DNA from: Haliclona indistincta
Taxonomy: Eukaryota; Porifera; Demospongiae; Haplosclerida; Chalinidae
Assembly: GCA_964017065.1 (NCBI GenBank)
Contig: OZ024784.1
Span: 9,653,152-9,717,151 of the forward strand
Direction of reading: 5' to 3'
DNA: 64,000 nt
Shown one piece after another: positions 1-11,000 of this stretch (the first letter of the stretch is position 1; every line of letters starts with the position of its first letter). The notes below the pieces were generated by a model. The model ran no database searches. It saw only the letters and a program-made list of their open reading frames with translations, and was not told the origin of the DNA. The position numbers and the translations under genes are program-made.

Positions 1-1650
1 TTAACCAATTAAATACTAAATTATATTGCTGGAATTTTAATCTCGTAAATGGTGACCAATTCTCTCGCGAATATCTCATGTGTCTTATGTGCTACTGGTC
101 TCAAATTTACGTCCTTTTTTGCCAGTGAGTAGCTGCAATTGCTCACACTCAAGTCGATCAAGATGCTCCTCCCACTTCGGAAGTGAAGCCAATAAAGTGT
201 AACCTCATCAAAATTAATTTTGCTCAAAGTTAATACTTTGGGGCTGGCTACTGAAAAGAACATACAAAAATAGCAGTGGTTTTGGTGAATGCAAAATGTA
301 GCCCAGATCATGGACAATGTGCAAAAATGTTTTTTTCGAGTGTCCTTAAGGCGTAAAAATGTCCAAATTTTCTCGGCAGCCATTTCGTTTTCTTTGAATA
401 CTGTGAAATTTGCACTGAAGCCATAGAAAATACTGGCCACCGATACGTTTGGTGCAGGGGCGCATCGAAAACCACTGGTTATTTGTGAATACAAATAACC
501 AGTGGTTCAATATTTTTATTTAGCTTAATTTCGGAATATTTTAGCACTTTTGGATAAAGTTATGGTGTCTGAAGATGTATGACGCCAAATGGTGTCATTA
601 GGGCTTAAAGGGTTAAATTCAATAAATGTAGGTTATACACCGAGGTAGAGGAATCCAAATTCACATATGCACCGAAAACCTAGGTTTATAACCATGATTT
701 TGACTTATCTGGAGGAATAATGACTGTTGTACCAGCAAGCTACCCGAAGTGGCGCAGAAGATACAAATAGCGTGAAAAACGGTGCTTAGTTTGCTGCCTA
801 GTGCGCGGTGGCACCATGTTTTTACACCGCCCACGCACAGGTAAATACGTAAATTTGGATACCTCATTACATCAAAGAGTTATTCATATCATAGTTTAAT
901 TTTACTATAAACACTGCCAAGGTGTGTAACACTGCAACTCAATTCAAATTCACTTTCTGGCATGCAGATTAATTTTAATGATGAGTGTAATGCTCGGCAA
1001 TGGTTACCAAAGTGTTGCTAATAATTATAATAAATTGTATACCAAAATAAGGATAGAGCAAACCGGATTATGGGCAAAACAATCAATATTATTGTATGCG
1101 AAAATTAAATGGAAATAGTGCTGACCTACACAAGATGACAGACAAGATGAAGAGAAATATTTAGAGGAAGAGAATTGTGCATCAGATTTTGTACAAGTCA
1201 TTTAGTGCATGAGCTACATGTACAGCATAGCAAATATTAATGAGTTTGTACACATGTACTGAAGACAGCAAATGATTATGTTTTTAGTGGCAGGTAGCGT
1301 GCTATAAAGTTTTTTTTAAATTTCAGCGGCCTTTTACTTGCGCCAGGTAGATAGCAGAAGTAGTGGTAAGCTATGCATCTGGAATTGGCCTAGCTCTGAT
1401 TTAAATTATGCCGAGTTGTTAAATATTACTGCTAAGGATCCTTGGAATGAAGTGATTCTGGAATTGCAAATAAAATACATTGTGCAATTAGCATGATTTT
1501 ATGACATTATTCTGCATGTAAAATTAATGAATGAATAGCTTAATTATTACAACCACGTCAAATTTTTGTCCAAGCCCTGTCTAGAAAATTAATTATCATT
1601 ATTTATTTAAATTATATTATTTTGCATTACTATGTGTAGTATTCATGCAA
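1..1650. other. AT-rich spacer with no recognised gene
   Basis: I find no coding segment that resembles a known family here. The longest open frame (minus strand, about 21-494, 157 codons) has no recognisable motif, and a shorter minus-strand frame at 661-867 is equally anonymous. The stretch holds a perfect hairpin at 470-507 (separate entry). The missing N-terminal exons of the HERPUD-like gene downstream should lie in or before this region, but I could not find a ubiquitin-like exon. Confidence 0.5.
470..507. repeat. Perfect 17-bp inverted repeat (hairpin)
   Basis: The arm AACCACTGGTTATTTGT is followed after 4 bases (GAAT) by its exact reverse complement. This is a 17-bp perfect stem with a tetraloop in otherwise non-coding DNA. 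It may be the centre or an end of a degraded fold-back element; no flanking target duplication was identified. Confidence 0.85.
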
Positions 1651-1654
1651 ACAG

Positions 1655-1953
1655 GAGCGTATAAGGAGCGTTCAACTGTGGATAGTAAAATCTATGTCCG
1701 CTGCTTGCGCTTCCTTGTAAGGCAGATTGTGGTGGCCGCATAAGACGGCGATCATGGCTCTGGCTGAACATTCGCTTGTTTTAGCTGGAAACAGGCAAGA
1801 CGAAGCGTGGATGAATGTATAGGTAGGAAATAGCGAGCCACAACACGCAAAGAAAGGCCAAGTTCCAAGTAGCAACAGCTCATGGCGGCGGACTTTAGAC
1901 TTCAATATTACTATAGCGAATATGGCAATTGAACGCTCCTTCCCCTTATATGC
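1655..1953. mobile_element. Candidate MITE with imperfect terminal inverted repeats
   Basis: The left end contains TATAAGGAGCGTTCAACTG and the right end, read on the other strand, contains ATATAAGG, then GGAAGGAGCGTTCAATTG. They match over about 30 bases with a 4-base insertion. The 300-bp span fits a small non-autonomous DNA element. The 77-codon minus-strand frame inside shows no family resemblance. The exact ends and target duplication are unclear. Confidence 0.4.
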
Positions 1954-2014
1954 TCATGATGCAAATCAATGAATTTTATTGACAAACTAAAATTATTGGC
2001 TATTGTCCACACAG

Positions 2015-3322
2015 ACTGAACCACGACCTCAACCAGCAGCAGCTTCATTTCAGAGAACAATCAGTGATTCAGCTAATCAGCAGGTATATCAACACTTAGC
2101 ATGGCTACCTACCAGTAGATAATGTTACTGTACTGTATACAGAGTGGCCACACCCATCCCTGGTTACGACATCGATCTACTCAGCAACCAAATGAGTGAG
2201 TAATATCCTTGCACATGATTGTATGGTATAATTGTGTCAACTTAGAATGCAGAGGAATGCTTATCCTATGCCAGGCATGGGTTGGCCCAACCCGTATTTG
2301 ATGTCACAATATAATCCTGCCATGGCAGCTCAGATGGCTCAATGGTACCAAAGTTTCCAACCAGGAAGGTAAGATACAATAATTTGGCACATGGTTAAAA
2401 AATTATTGTTTTATACAGGTTCCCTGGTCCTGCCCAGCAGCCAGGGGAGCCTAACCCTGACCTACCTGCCAATAACGTGAGGGGGGAGGTTGCCAATGAG
2501 CAGGATATAGAGCTACCTGATGATATGGCTGTCAATGGTGGTGGCGGTGGAATGCTGATGGGAGCAGGCGCTGTCCGCCATCGTGATCTTGTGGATTACA
2601 TGTACATGCTAATGATGTTGGTATTCATGGGCACCATTGGATTCCTTACTGGATCCTTGAAACAGTTTGTAATCTTCTCTGTTGGTGTCATCATTATTCT
2701 CCTGTGAGTTTATTTTTAATATTGATTTACTCTGTTGAGTCTTGAAATGTATGTGTCAATGCTGTTTTGTTGTTTCATAGCAACCAAGGTGGGTGGTTTA
2801 ATTTGCAAAGAAGGCAAGGTCAGTGCTAATCAGCAAAGCATAGGCTTTTCTCTACTTAGCGACATACCTGCTGTGTGTTAGTATTCTCACCTCTACTGGT
2901 TTTCTCATGCAGTTGTACAACCTCAGCGTGAGCCTGAGAGAGTACAACCTCAGCAACAGCAAAGAGATGCAGCAGATCAGGTCAATGCAGCAGATCAGGT
3001 CAATGCAGCAGATCAGGTCAATGCAGCAGATCAGGTCGATGGGGATGCAACAAGAGATGTTGCAACAGATGGAGAAGACCAGGAGGAGTTGGCTCAGCAG
3101 GTCAGATACTGTGTTGTGTAGGCGGAGTTTGGCTGGGATTGTTATTGGTGTTGTTTACTTAGTGACCTCTACATGCATTGCGCTATACAAATGACCTCAC
3201 TGTTCACCTTCCACCTCTAGCCACCTCCAAGACCTGGCATTCTCAACACACTCTTTGTGTTTGTGACTTCTTTCTTCACATCACTGCTACCTCAGCAGAT
3301 TCCAGAGCTACTGGACAATTGA
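2015..3322 (+). CDS. HERPUD1/2-like ER membrane protein (C-terminal part)
   Basis: HERP proteins are ER membrane components of the ERAD machinery, normally with an N-terminal ubiquitin-like domain. Six phase-consistent exons are readable: 2015-2083, about 2141-2208, about 2248-2369, 2420-2704, about 2781-2818 with a continuation from 2913, and a last exon from about 3222. In order they encode a Q/P/A-rich part, a PGMGWPNPYLMSQYNPAMAA-type segment (the family's tyrosine/glutamine-rich Mxx-Y region), the membrane hairpin (VDYMYMLMMLVFMGTIG ... VIFSVGVIIILL), GGWFNLQRR (compare GWFPFR), an AADQVN repeat region, and the C-terminus NTLFVFVTSFFTSLLPQQ, matching the family's FFxSLLPE end. The stop is at 3320-3322 and a polyadenylation signal follows near 3490. 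The UBL-encoding exons and true start were not found, so the entry is partial at its 5' end. Confidence 0.72.
2969..3040 (+). repeat. 18-bp in-frame tandem repeat (about 4 copies)
   Basis: Four nearly identical copies of GCAGCAGATCAGGTCAAT encode four AADQVN hexapeptides in the acidic/glutamine-rich luminal or cytosolic tail of the HERPUD-like protein. The last copy changes AAT to GAT. The identity between copies suggests recent expansion, and length polymorphism would be expected. Confidence 0.9.
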
Positions 3323-3900
3323 GATTGTGTATTTAGATCATAATCGTCGTTGTTTATTTTCAACAATAATCTCATCAGGCAGTATGCAGTTTTGCTGAAC
3401 TTGTTTAGATCAGATGTTATTATCATACATGCACATTTAATTTGTATAACACAAATATTCGCAAAATTTGTATTCCAATGTGAAAATGAATAAAAATTTA
3501 ATGTTGTGATCTGGTATCTTGCTTGTGTAGTCACACGGTTTGCTTATGATGTCTATTACTTTGTGCAACTCCCATAGTCATCTATGCAAGAACAAGGCCA
3601 GTGAGCCATGACCAGCCAAACACTGGGCCGCCCTGACCACGCGCTAAAATGTGTTATCGCCTCTTGAGGAAATTCACGAGCACTCTAATTGTAATTAGCG
3701 GTTTGTACAACAATACGATAAGATCGCCCAAAGCGGTCATTAGCGCGGTCCTAGTTCCGCTGCATCTCCTTACACGGAGCATCACAAGACAGCAACGTGC
3801 TATACCTAAAGATCCGCCCCGACCTCTTCGCACTTGTTGCCTAGCTCTAACGGCAGAAATTCTTGTAGCGTGATCCATGTGACAATAACCCTGTTCAACT
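3323..3900. other. 3' UTR of HERPUD-like gene and spacer before TRIM-NHL gene
   Basis: An AATAAA signal occurs at about 3489-3494 on the plus strand. The remaining stretch has short open frames on both strands but nothing recognisable. The 5' flank of the downstream single-exon gene lies here. Confidence 0.6.
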
Positions 3901-6234
3901 ATGGAAAAGATGACCTTCGTTGAAGCTGCTGACCTGATGATCTCGCGGCTTAGCGGCAATGCTCAGCCGTCGCCCTTCTCTTCAGCGCACCCTACAATTT
4001 CATCCGAGTCCTTTCAGCCTAATCAGAGCACGAAAGTTTGTCCTGGGTGCTGGAATCCGTACAGTAATAGCTTCTTTTTCAACGGACTTTGTCCATCTTG
4101 CACCAACTCGCGCAGCGTCGGCACTGCTCCTATAGCAATGGAAAGAATTGAAACTGGCCACAACAGCTTTATGATGAACCACATGTTGCACGTACTGCGA
4201 GAGGAGCACAACACCAACGATAGCACCGACGGTAAACGTTGCGGATCTGGTATTTGCAAAGACTGCGGATCCAACACAGATTCTCTGTCCTACTGCAGTT
4301 TACGCCGTGGCAACTACTGCACCAGCTGTACAGCTGTTTACCAGTATCTTGATGTGCGAGACAGTCAATACACAAGCCACGAGTTTAGCACACCATCTTC
4401 TGTTTTGTCATCTCGACAACCCGAGCCAAAGGAGAGAGATCCAGAGTTGCCGGAAGATTGTGAGCATCATCTGTCTGAAAAACTGGTCTACTTGTGCAAA
4501 ACCTGCTGTCTTCTTGTGTGTTCCAAGTGCATTTCTTCAGGACACAAACAGCACTTGTATACTACCATCAATGATGAGTACCACATAGTGGCACAAAATG
4601 TCGACAGCCTACTGCATAGGACGGCAACAGAGGTGGGCACACTCAGGAGGTCTGTTGATGCTGCTGAGAGAATGCAAGATCAGGTGCTCGAGATGAGGAA
4701 AGATGCTGTTTCAAAGGTGCATCAAATTTTCCAAGCATACAAAGAAGCTGTAATGCAAAAAGAGAAGGAGATAGTGGGTCAAATAATGGCTATTGGTGAT
4801 CTGCGACTAGATGGTCTAACTAAAGAGAGGGGAAATATTGAATCAGGTCTGGAGAGAATCAAACAGCTTACATCTTCAATGAAAGATGCCAACAAGCAGA
4901 AAATAAAGGTTTCTCTCGTGCTCAGCCACCACCAGCTCTTAAATGAAGTAAACAAGCAAAGGAAAATAGAGGAACCAGTTGAAGATGCCAGCTTCACTAT
5001 CCATTCTAACCCGTCAGTCGCTCACAATGCACTCACCACGCTATGCACCCTCACCACTGCCCCATTTCCTCCTCTTTGCACTGCAGTTGGTGATGGTCTC
5101 TATTACCCTAGAATAAATCGGCTCTGCACCATAGTAGTGTACACAAAGGATCGCGCTGGAGAGCCATGTCAAGATGGAGGAAAACACCTCACTGTGCAGA
5201 TAAGAGCAGAGTCTGACAATAGTCACACAGTTCCTGCTGATATTCATGACAATCAAGATGGCTCTTGTTCTATCACCTTTCGTCCTCGACTAAAAGGCGA
5301 GCATAGTTTGGTAATAGCTGTTCGTGGTCATCACATTCAAGGTAGCCCCTTTACTCTGTCAGTGTGTGGAGGACGAGAATACAGTAGATTTGGAATGGTG
5401 ACTTCTGTCTTTGGCAGTGAAGGAAAAGGGAATGGACAATTTTGCCGACCATGGGGCATCTGTTGCGACCAGCATGGCAACATCATTGTTGGAGATCGAA
5501 GTAACCATCGAATTCAAGTTTTTGACTGCAATGGAGTGTTCAAGCACACATTTGGTACAGAAGGTAGCAGACCGGGCCAATTCAACCGTCCAGCTGGTGT
5601 AGCTATCAACAGAGAGGGAAACATTGTGGTGGCAGACAAGGACAATCATCGGATTCAGATATTTCAGATCGATGGCAAGTTCTTGTCAATGTTTGGTTCC
5701 AAAGGAGGCAATGATGGCCAAATGATATACCCGTACGATGTTGCTGTGAATCGTATGGATGGAAGAATGGCAGTGACAGACACGGGCAATCATCGAATAC
5801 TAATATTCAATCCTGATGGCCAGCTTTTGGGAAAGTTTGGATATAAAGGGTATCTTTGTGGTCACTTTGACTCTCCACGTGGCATCAGCTTTAACGATGA
5901 AGGTCATATCATAATCTCGGATTTCAACGTTCACCATATTCTGGTTATCCATCCTGAAGGTACCACTGCTCATATTCTAGGTAGTCATGGTTCTGGAAAT
6001 GGACAGTTCTTGCGACCACAGGGTATTGCTGTAGATCACATGGGAAACTTCGTTGTTGCTGACACTAGGAACAATCGTATTGTCATCACGTATCCCAATG
6101 GTCAGTTTATTGCTAAGTTTGGTGGAAGTGGTTCTTCTCCTGGCCAGTTTGATAGACCAACCAGTGTGTGTGTCCTCCCAGATGGTCGTATCGCTGTCGT
6201 TGACTTTGGAAACTCTCGTGTTCAACTTTTCTGA
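3901..6234 (+). CDS. TRIM-NHL protein: zinc fingers, B-box, coiled coil, filamin repeat, six NHL repeats
   Basis: A single uninterrupted 777-residue reading frame. From the N-terminus: a C-x2-C...C-x2-C pair (C47/C50, C64/C67); a second cysteine cluster (about C114-C143) resembling a degenerate B-box1; a B-box2 with CEHH...C...C..C...H..H spacing (C187-H218); a coiled coil (about 235-350); a filamin/ABP280 Ig-like repeat (about 395-490, ending HHIQGSPFTLSV); then six NHL repeats (about 505-777) with recurrent G-x-GQF-x-RPxGIAVD and DxxNHRIQ(V/I)F signatures forming a six-bladed propeller. This matches TRIM2/3/71-type proteins, which act as E3 ligases or RNA-binding repressors. There is no canonical C3HC4 RING at the N-terminus, so ligase activity is uncertain. 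The intronless structure contrasts with its neighbours and suggests an ancestral retrocopy or single-exon family expansion. Confidence 0.9.
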   Translation: MEKMTFVEAADLMISRLSGNAQPSPFSSAHPTISSESFQPNQSTKVCPGCWNPYSNSFFFNGLCPSCTNSRSVGTAPIAMERIETGHNSFMMNHMLHVLREEHNTNDSTDGKRCGSGICKDCGSNTDSLSYCSLRRGNYCTSCTAVYQYLDVRDSQYTSHEFSTPSSVLSSRQPEPKERDPELPEDCEHHLSEKLVYLCKTCCLLVCSKCISSGHKQHLYTTINDEYHIVAQNVDSLLHRTATEVGTLRRSVDAAERMQDQVLEMRKDAVSKVHQIFQAYKEAVMQKEKEIVGQIMAIGDLRLDGLTKERGNIESGLERIKQLTSSMKDANKQKIKVSLVLSHHQLLNEVNKQRKIEEPVEDASFTIHSNPSVAHNALTTLCTLTTAPFPPLCTAVGDGLYYPRINRLCTIVVYTKDRAGEPCQDGGKHLTVQIRAESDNSHTVPADIHDNQDGSCSITFRPRLKGEHSLVIAVRGHHIQGSPFTLSVCGGREYSRFGMVTSVFGSEGKGNGQFCRPWGICCDQHGNIIVGDRSNHRIQVFDCNGVFKHTFGTEGSRPGQFNRPAGVAINREGNIVVADKDNHRIQIFQIDGKFLSMFGSKGGNDGQMIYPYDVAVNRMDGRMAVTDTGNHRILIFNPDGQLLGKFGYKGYLCGHFDSPRGISFNDEGHIIISDFNVHHILVIHPEGTTAHILGSHGSGNGQFLRPQGIAVDHMGNFVVADTRNNRIVITYPNGQFIAKFGGSGSSPGQFDRPTSVCVLPDGRIAVVDFGNSRVQLF

Positions 6235-6624
6235 CCTGACCTCATACTACATGTTCGTTGATTTTAACACTTAAGACCACCACCAATATCTTGTACATGT
6301 GCTCCCTAATAGCTGTCTATTTTTACACAGCACATTAATTTTTACCTAGCTTCAAGCAAACAGTACCACATTACAATGCCCCGACTACCTCCATGTTACA
6401 ATGCCTCAACTACCTCCATGTTACATGGCTATATTTGTTTTTTTTTGTTGTTTCTTAAAGGAACTATAATTATTAATGTTGAGTTCTTTGAAATGGAAAT
6501 AAAACATTTGAATAAATCTGAAAAAACATTGGTAAAGCAAATGTGAAATAATTGTGTTAGTCCCAGTAATCTTTAGCTAGACAAATTGAATTAAGGCACA
6601 GTTCCTGGCTGAACAGCTGGTGAT
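6235..6624. other. 3' UTR of TRIM-NHL gene, convergent with MCAT
   Basis: Contains two 25-bp tandem copies of a TTACAATGCC...CTACCTCCATG unit at 6371-6420 and an AATAAA signal near 6498. The convergent neighbour MCAT ends at 6625. No gene is seen between them. Confidence 0.7.
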
Positions 6625-7936
6625 CTATGCCATGTAATTCTCACAGCTCTTAAAAGCTGTTTTGTTAATGCTTCCTAGCATTGATTTCAGTTGTTTCCCA
6701 GGCCCCACTTCAGCGAACCCATCCACGCCATGAGTGTCTATCATGTTAGTGATTGTAGCCAACCACTGCACAGGCTGAACCACCTGATCAGCTAGCAATG
6801 TTCTTATCTCCTCTACACTGCTGTATGGTCTCCCTGTCACATTAGAGTACACACTAATCTTGGGCATCTCAATAGGCACTTCATTCAAAGCATCCCGTAG
6901 CTTTGGCACAGCAGAACTCATTAGTGGAGAGTGAAATGCACCAGATACTCGAAGCTCCTTTACGGTCGTAGCCCCCTCTTCTTTGCACCTTTCACGAACA
7001 TGCTTGAGTGCATTTTTCGAGCCTGAAACCACAAATCCTCGAGGAAGCATAAGGTTAGCAATGCAAGCTATCTCATTGTCAATCTCATTAGCCTCATGAC
7101 ATACAGAGCGCAGCAGCTGCTCTTCTAGTCCTATAACAGTCACCATGCCACCCTCTCTCTTTTGACAAGCGTCTTGCATAGCCCTAGCTCTCACATCGAC
7201 CAATTTCAGTCCTATAAAACATAACAGTGATTGTTGAGGCTATGAAGAAGGTGCCAAGGTGTGAATGGTTCTCTATAGCCATAATGTACTATTTGTGTGA
7301 AGTGCTAAAGGAAGTCATACACTGCCTTCCTGCTTGTTCTATAGTCAGACTGCAATTTCCTGAAGCATAGGTCAGCTAAGTACAACACACCTGTTTGAAC
7401 TGAGAAAGCACCTGCACTGATCAATGCTGCAAATTCTCCAACACTAAACCCAGCCACAGCAGAATAGCCCTGGGGAAACTAAGAGAGATCACTAGTAGTA
7501 CGTACAGCATGCAGAGCACGACAAACAACTCCACCTTAGATTGATCACGTGATTTGAGCTCCTCTAAGGCAGCTAGTGATCCAACCACCACTGCTGGTTG
7601 ACAATGTATAGTCTCGTTCAGCCGCTCCTGCGGACCCTCTAGGCATAAGGCACGCAGATCGTAACCCAGTACGCTGGAGGCAGCTGCATAGATGGAGTCC
7701 ACAGCATGGGTTTGAGGTAGTTTTGAGGTCATGCCCACATATTGACTGCCTTGTCCTGAAAACAAGACCTTGCGCTGGCTAGGCGCATTCTGTGACGTTG
7801 CCCTTTCTCCGTGTAAGTGACGCAGAAAGGACTTGAACTGCAGAGTAGGAGACCGCCAAAAAGCTCGCATACTTGCTGAGTTGCTGTACACATGCATGCA
7901 ACAGCTATTAGCTACGCCCAGTGCAGCACGCAGCAC
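6625..7936 (-). CDS. MCAT: Malonyl-CoA:ACP transacylase, mitochondrial
   Basis: Transfers malonyl groups from CoA to the mitochondrial acyl carrier protein in type II fatty acid synthesis. Three exons read on the minus strand: 7936-7535, 7469-7391 and 7211-6625, with GT/AG borders and consistent phase. Visible motifs: LFSGQGSQYVGM (the FabD GQGSQ signature), GFSVGEFAAL carrying the nucleophilic serine (GFSVGE is the mitochondrial version of GHSLGE), VSGAFHSPLM with the catalytic histidine, and the EVGPGKQL C-terminal signature. The first 30-40 residues are basic and lack acidic residues after the initial part, fitting a mitochondrial presequence. The start at 7936 is the first in-frame ATG. 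It shares a 132-bp divergent promoter with the ANKRD27 gene. Confidence 0.93.
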
Positions 7937-8068
7937 GTGTCCATTGTTCTAAATTAGCGGACACAAGACTTACAAAGTAATATTGAATCGTCAAAAGCCG
8001 GCCACGCCCGCGTCTGTTCAGCTTGCTAGCTACAAACTTGCACATGTTACTGTGTGCACCTTAACAAG
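7937..8068. promoter_or_regulatory. Divergent promoter of MCAT and ANKRD27
   Basis: Only 132 bp separate the two start codons, so the promoters and 5' UTRs of both genes must lie here or overlap. No TATA box stands out. The intervening DNA is moderately GC-rich compared with the surrounding spacers. Confidence 0.6.
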
Positions 8069-11000
8069 ATGGCCAGGTATGATGAAGACTTGCACGAGAA
8101 CTCCTTCTTTATAGCTCTAGAGGATAAATATGCTTCACTGTACGAGGAAGCCGCTGCAAACTGCTGGGTGGTAGGTTACATGCTCTATAGACTGTAGATG
8201 TGACTTATTCCTTTACTTCAGGTGTGTATACCGCGATTAGAGGCAGCTGCCAGACTCAAACTGACTCAGTTGGACATGGAGAACCACATTCTCATCCCAG
8301 CTTCTCCTGGTACAGTACGCAGGGAGGCCGAGGGAGAAGAGAATGGGATTTTTAAGTCTTTCAATGGGAAAGTAAGCAGTATTACTAGTAAAAGTCTATT
8401 CTCTACCAGCTTGTAGTGATCAGCGGTGACATGATTACTACTAAACATGGCTACCACGAACCAAGACAAGTTAGTCCGTTCTCCAAAATAATATTATTCT
8501 TTATTTTTGTTCCCATAAAGGTGAAGATATTATTCGATGAGTATTTCTTCAACTCTGAGGACAAGAGTTATCAGGTTCTCTGCATTGACCAGCCTCTGGA
8601 GGGAGGTGTGTACTGTGGTATTGTTGGTGACTGTGAGTATATTTGTGTTTTTTTCTTAGCTACTAACGAACATTCCTTTAGTCTGACTGCTTTGGAAACA
8701 CTTCAGGATTGTATGCAATTCCTTTGGTATGACCCAAGTGAGTCCTCTCTTATCTTCCTCCTTTCGTTCACTCTCTTCTCACTACTCCTCTTGTATTGTC
8801 ACTTATCTATAGGTGCAGATAAGATAAAGCGTTCAGTGGATTCTCTATTGGGTAGTTTCAAGTATGATGGGCTAGCAACTACTGTATGTTGTTATCTGTC
8901 TAATTCCTAGTATAAATTTCACTCTGTTTCTTCCAGTTGTCTCAAAAGGCAGCTGCTGAAGGCATGTATGAGAAAGTGTTACAAGAAGCTAACAAGTTAC
9001 CTCATGTGGTGAGTGAGCAACAAACAGCCTGACTCCAGACAGAAAGCAAGCTAATGATAATAGAGATTTAAACAATAGTCATTGTGACTTTATAAAAACA
9101 AGGAAAAACTAATTGCTGTTGCTAGTGTTGTGGTAGTCATATAAGTGATGGTTTTTTTATTTCTCAGCGCAAGCTACAGAATCACACTTACAAACGGTTT
9201 TATCAACTAGCTATAGAGGTGAGGTCTCAATAATTATGGCGGTGGATACCGTATAGTGGGAAATTTTCGCGGGAGAAAATTTTCGCAAATTACAAGCTAT
9301 TCGCGAAATTATTATCTGCGAATGTCTTGTTTTTTGTTGAAAAAGATAAAGCAATACGAAAATATTATTCGCGAAAATTTTCTCCATCGAAAATTTCCCG
9401 CTATACGGTAGGTGCTGTTATATTTTTGTCTATAGACGTACACGTTGCACTGTCTTCATGCTCACATCTTCCAATCACTGTGCTTCACATTGGAACAAGC
9501 CGTTAGTGCATTCATACTGTGTTGATCAGTCCATTCTATCAATGGTGTGGTATTATATAGGACACAGACCTAAATGCAGTCACACACAGTCTCGGTGACA
9601 TCCATCCCTCCTACCTCGGAGTGAAACAAGAGTTTTTGTGAGTTGCCTAATTATTCTAGTCTCCATTTTTTCCTCTGCGTTCACAGTGGTAATATTCAGG
9701 GTGCAAATCACCAACTCAGACAGCTAAATCAGGTAACATTTGCGTTTAGACCATCACATACTGTACTCATTACACTATTCTCTTACTCAGTTCAAAAGTC
9801 CACTAGAGAAAGTCAATTGTTTCAAACAGACAGTCTCTGCACTTACTCAGCAGTCATCTACACAAGCTCATGACGGTATAGTGCACCTGATGCTCTCCGA
9901 GCCTCTCTCATCTTTGTTGTTCTTGTAGCTGTATCAGCAGATGAGCTCTTACCTCTACTAGTCTATCTTGTTCTCACAACAGAAATATCAAACTGGTATT
10001 TTTTCTCTCAATCTTTTGCTCTTGTCACTTTTCTTTTTTTAGGCGAAGCAATATATCGTATATTCAAGATTTTCACTTTTCTCAAGTTGGTAGTGAAGAG
10101 TTTCTGTAAGTACACTCATCGCAGTGTATTATAACTTCATGTCTCAACAGATACTACGTTACATCATTTGAAGCAGCTGTTGAATACTGTACCACTGGTG
10201 GCCTTGAGGTGGGTACAAGCTTCCTGAAATTATGAGTTGAGACATGTTCATGTTTAGCGTTACTATGGGCGGGATCATTGGAAAAGATGGCTACCAGGTC
10301 GTAGCAGTCGATCCTCCTCTATCAACTTGTCTACCGCTGCGTCTTCCACTCCAACTCCTCCTTCTCAAATTGAGAGATTTTTTCAGGTTCAATTATGCAA
10401 TAAGTTGTACAGAGTTCAATGCACAATAGTGACAATGTAGTGTACTACTAGTGACTATCCTTTATTTTCTTGTCCTCTGTTTTGCAGGCAGCATGTTCTG
10501 GTGATGTCCATGGTATTGAGATGGTGCTGGATGAAGAAGGCCAGGTGCCAGAAGAGGTCAAGGCATTATTTTGTCATCCTCTCTGCTCCTGTAAAAAGTG
10601 CACGGCCATATTGAGAGACCAGTTAGTCTGTTCTGTTACATTTATTAACATCTCTCTCACACACATAGCTATGATAGTAACACGTCTCGTGTTGGTGTGT
10701 ATTCCCGTGACCTGCTGAAGAGGACAGCACTACATTATGCTAGTCTCATGGGTGTGTTATCATACAGTCTACTACTATTAGTTATTGCTGCACATGCTAT
10801 ACGTAGGTCACTCTGAAGTAATAAGAGAGTTCATCAAGAGAAAGATGACAGTGGACATTGCTGATGTTAATGGCCACACCCCTCTCCATCTTGCATGTCT
10901 TAGGGGCAATCAATCTTCTGCAGTTAGTCAATAATAATAATAATAATAATAATAGAGGCTTGTGACTGAATCATTATAGATGCTGTTGTTACATGATGGT

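Noticed and set aside
21..494. Minus-strand 157-codon frame at the window start
   Set aside because: No motif, no splice context and no family resemblance; possibly chance or a decayed repeat.
1672..1905. Minus-strand 77-codon frame
   Set aside because: It falls inside the candidate MITE, with no recognisable domain.
3654..3959. Minus-strand 101-codon frame overlapping the TRIM-NHL start
   Set aside because: It is composed of Arg-rich antisense without motifs and overlaps a clear gene.
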